DNA from: Trachythela sp. YZ-2020
Taxonomy: Eukaryota > Cnidaria > Anthozoa > Malacalcyonacea > Clavulariidae
Direction: 5' to 3'
Length of the DNA stretch: 64,000 nt
Assembly (NCBI GenBank): GCA_016169945.1
Contig: JADLSH010000191.1
Coordinates: 2,194,133-2,258,132 of the forward strand
Shown: positions 62,231 through 64,000 of the stretch, one piece after another
How positions within the stretch are numbered: the stretch's first letter is position 1
Layout of the letters: each line of letters starts with the position of its first letter
Notes under the pieces: model-generated
Database searches by the model: none
Told to the model about the DNA's origin: nothing
What the model saw: the letters and a program-made list of their open reading frames with translations, nothing else
Position numbers and translations under genes: made by a program

Positions 62231-64000
62231 TTTTTTATAATTTTTTTTTCATTTTTTACATTTTTGTTTGAAGTAGGATAGATAGCATCGCATTAGCAAG
62301 TTGCACAGTTTTTGTTAAAATATGCTCAACAAAAAAATGGATAGGTAAGCTTGAGCTCAGAGTAGGGTAGCCATTTTGAGGCACTTAGAAATATTTTGTT
62401 GTTTTTAGTGCGGTGAAGGTGCGGTGAAGTGCGGTGAAGAAATTTTTGATAATTTTTTTTTATAAGTTTTTTGAGACACTTAGAATTTTGGTGTTGTTTT
62501 TAGTGCGGTGAAGTGCGGTGAAGGTATGAAGGTGCGGTGAAGTGCGGTGAAGAAATTTTTGATAATTTTTGAGACACTTAGAAATTTTTGTTGTTTTAGT
62601 GCGGTGAAGTGCGGTGAAGGTGCGGTGAAGTGCGGTGAAGAAATGTTTGATAATTTTTTTTATACGTTTTTTGAGACACTTAGAAATTTTGTTGTTGTTT
62701 TTAGTGCGGTGAAGTGCGGTGAAGGTGCGGTGAAGGTGCGGTGAAGTGCGGTGAAGAAATTTTTTATAATTTTTTTTTATAAGTGAAGGTGCGGTGAAGG
62801 TGCGGTGAAGTGCGGTGAAGAAATGTTTGATAATTTTTTTTTATAACTTTTTTGACACACTTGGAAATTTTTTGTTGTTTTTAGTGCGGTGAAGGTGCGG
62901 TGAAGGTGCGGTGAAGTGCGGTGAAGAAATTTTTGATAATTTTTTGAGACACTTAGAAATTTTTTTGTTGTTTTTAGTGCGGTGAAGTGCGATGAAGATG
63001 CCGTGAAGTGCGGTGAAGAAATGTTTGATAATTTTTTTTTATAAGTTTTTTGAGTCTTAGAAATTTTGTTGTTGTTTTTAGTGCGGTGAAGGTGCGTTGA
63101 AGGTGCGGTGAAGAAATTTTTTATAATTTTTTTTTATAATTTGTTTTATATAAGTCGTTTTAGACTTTGAAAATCTTATTCATTAATACCACCTGATACA
63201 GAAAAGGGTTAAGGAAAATAAATACATATATCTAACTAGCAACGGACAAGATAGCCTAGTGGGAACTTGGTAGCATCGGATGCATGAGAACTATGGATCA
63301 ATCCCTGCTGAAGTACAAGTAGTTTTTGACTTTGAAAATCTTGTTCATTAATTCCACCTGATACAGAAAAGGTTAAGGAAAATAAAAACATATATCTAAC
63401 AAGCAATGGACAAGATAGTCTAATGGTCACGGCGAAATGTAGCATATGTATGAAGTCAGGATCGATTCCTGGCTCTGTCAAAGAGTATTTTAGCCTTTGA
63501 CATGGGTATTAATTCATTATGGGCTGAAATGTTTTATAATTTTATTTTTAAAATTTTTTTCAGACACTTAGAAATTTTGCTGTTGTTTTTAGTGCGATGA
63601 AGATGCGGTGAAGTGCGGTGAAGATGCGGTGAAGTGCGGTGAAGAAATCTTTGATAATTTTTTTTTATAAGTTTTTTGAGACACTTAGAAATTTTTTGTT
63701 GTTTTTAGTGCGGTGAAGTGCGGTGAAGGTGCGGTGAAGGTGCGGTGAAGTGCGGTGAAGAAATTTTTTATAATTTTTTTTTATAATTTTTGACACTTAG
63801 AAATTTTGTTGTTGTTTTTAGTGCGGTGAAGGTGCGTTGAAGGTGCGGTGAAGAAATTTTTTATAATTTTTTTTTATAATTTGTTTTATATAAGTCGTTT
63901 TAGACTTTGAAAATCTTATTCATTAATACCACCTGATACAGAAAAGGGTTAAGGAAAATAAATACATATATCTAACTAGCAACGGACAAGATAGCCTAGT
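62230..64000. repeat. Linker, GTGCGGTGAAG block and start of composite units (copy of 53.05-54.83 kb)
   Basis: The linker is at 62271, GTGCGGTGAAG units run to about 63140, then a composite unit with the tRNA-like module at 63408-63479. Order and most variants match 53050-54830. The array continues past the window end. Confidence 0.9.

Noticed and set aside
54062..63481. Repeated 81-codon minus-strand frames containing TEPGIDP
   Set aside because: They are antisense readings of the tRNA-like modules; GIDP/GIEP peptides are a common shadow of the tRNA T arm.

Overview
This is an AT-rich metazoan nuclear window. It has spliced genes with GT-AG introns, EGF modules on phase 1-1 exons, tRNA-derived SINEs, hAT- and Harbinger-like MITEs and very large satellite arrays. 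The mix of animal-specific genes (a PPP1R37-type LRR protein, a COX7A2L-type mitochondrial protein, a PAQR4-type receptor) with a marine-invertebrate style SINE and an IS630/Tc1-like transposase with a paired-like helix-turn-helix suggests a non-vertebrate, probably marine, animal. I cannot name the phylum from sequence alone.

Layout. From 1 to 11.5 kb lies the 3' part of a large plus-strand gene for a secreted protein: three EGF exons, then about 20 tandem cysteine-rich modules, 15 of them inside one 6.67 kb exon. A small tyrosine-rich single-exon gene follows (12211-12540), then a 2.3 kb array of 35-bp units. Next is a divergent pair: a COX7A2L-like gene on the minus strand (15429-16155) and a complete 13-exon PPP1R37-like gene on the plus strand (16620-23382). 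From 23.4 to 38 kb I see mostly repeats: a 12-bp array, a 69-bp palindromic array, four TSD-bounded DNA transposon insertions within 22-26.5 kb (one in a PPP1R37 intron), a duplicated exon-like segment, and about 40 copies of a 145-bp satellite. A PAQR4-like gene on the minus strand (38383-39452) has good splice sites but several frameshifts. From 41.4 to 46 kb a 334-bp unit is repeated 14 times. It ends abruptly at a doubly truncated transposase, and the rest (46.7-64 kb) is a composite satellite. That satellite is built from a 165-bp tRNA-derived (SINE-like) monomer and a second array based on an 11-bp GTGCGGTGAAG motif, with a large direct duplication at about 9.17 kb offset.

The genes do not form a pathway. 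The strongest candidates for something undescribed are the 20-module cysteine-rich protein and the SINE-derived composite satellite. All exon models here come from reading frame continuity, splice sites and phase matching done by eye; no alignment or search was run.
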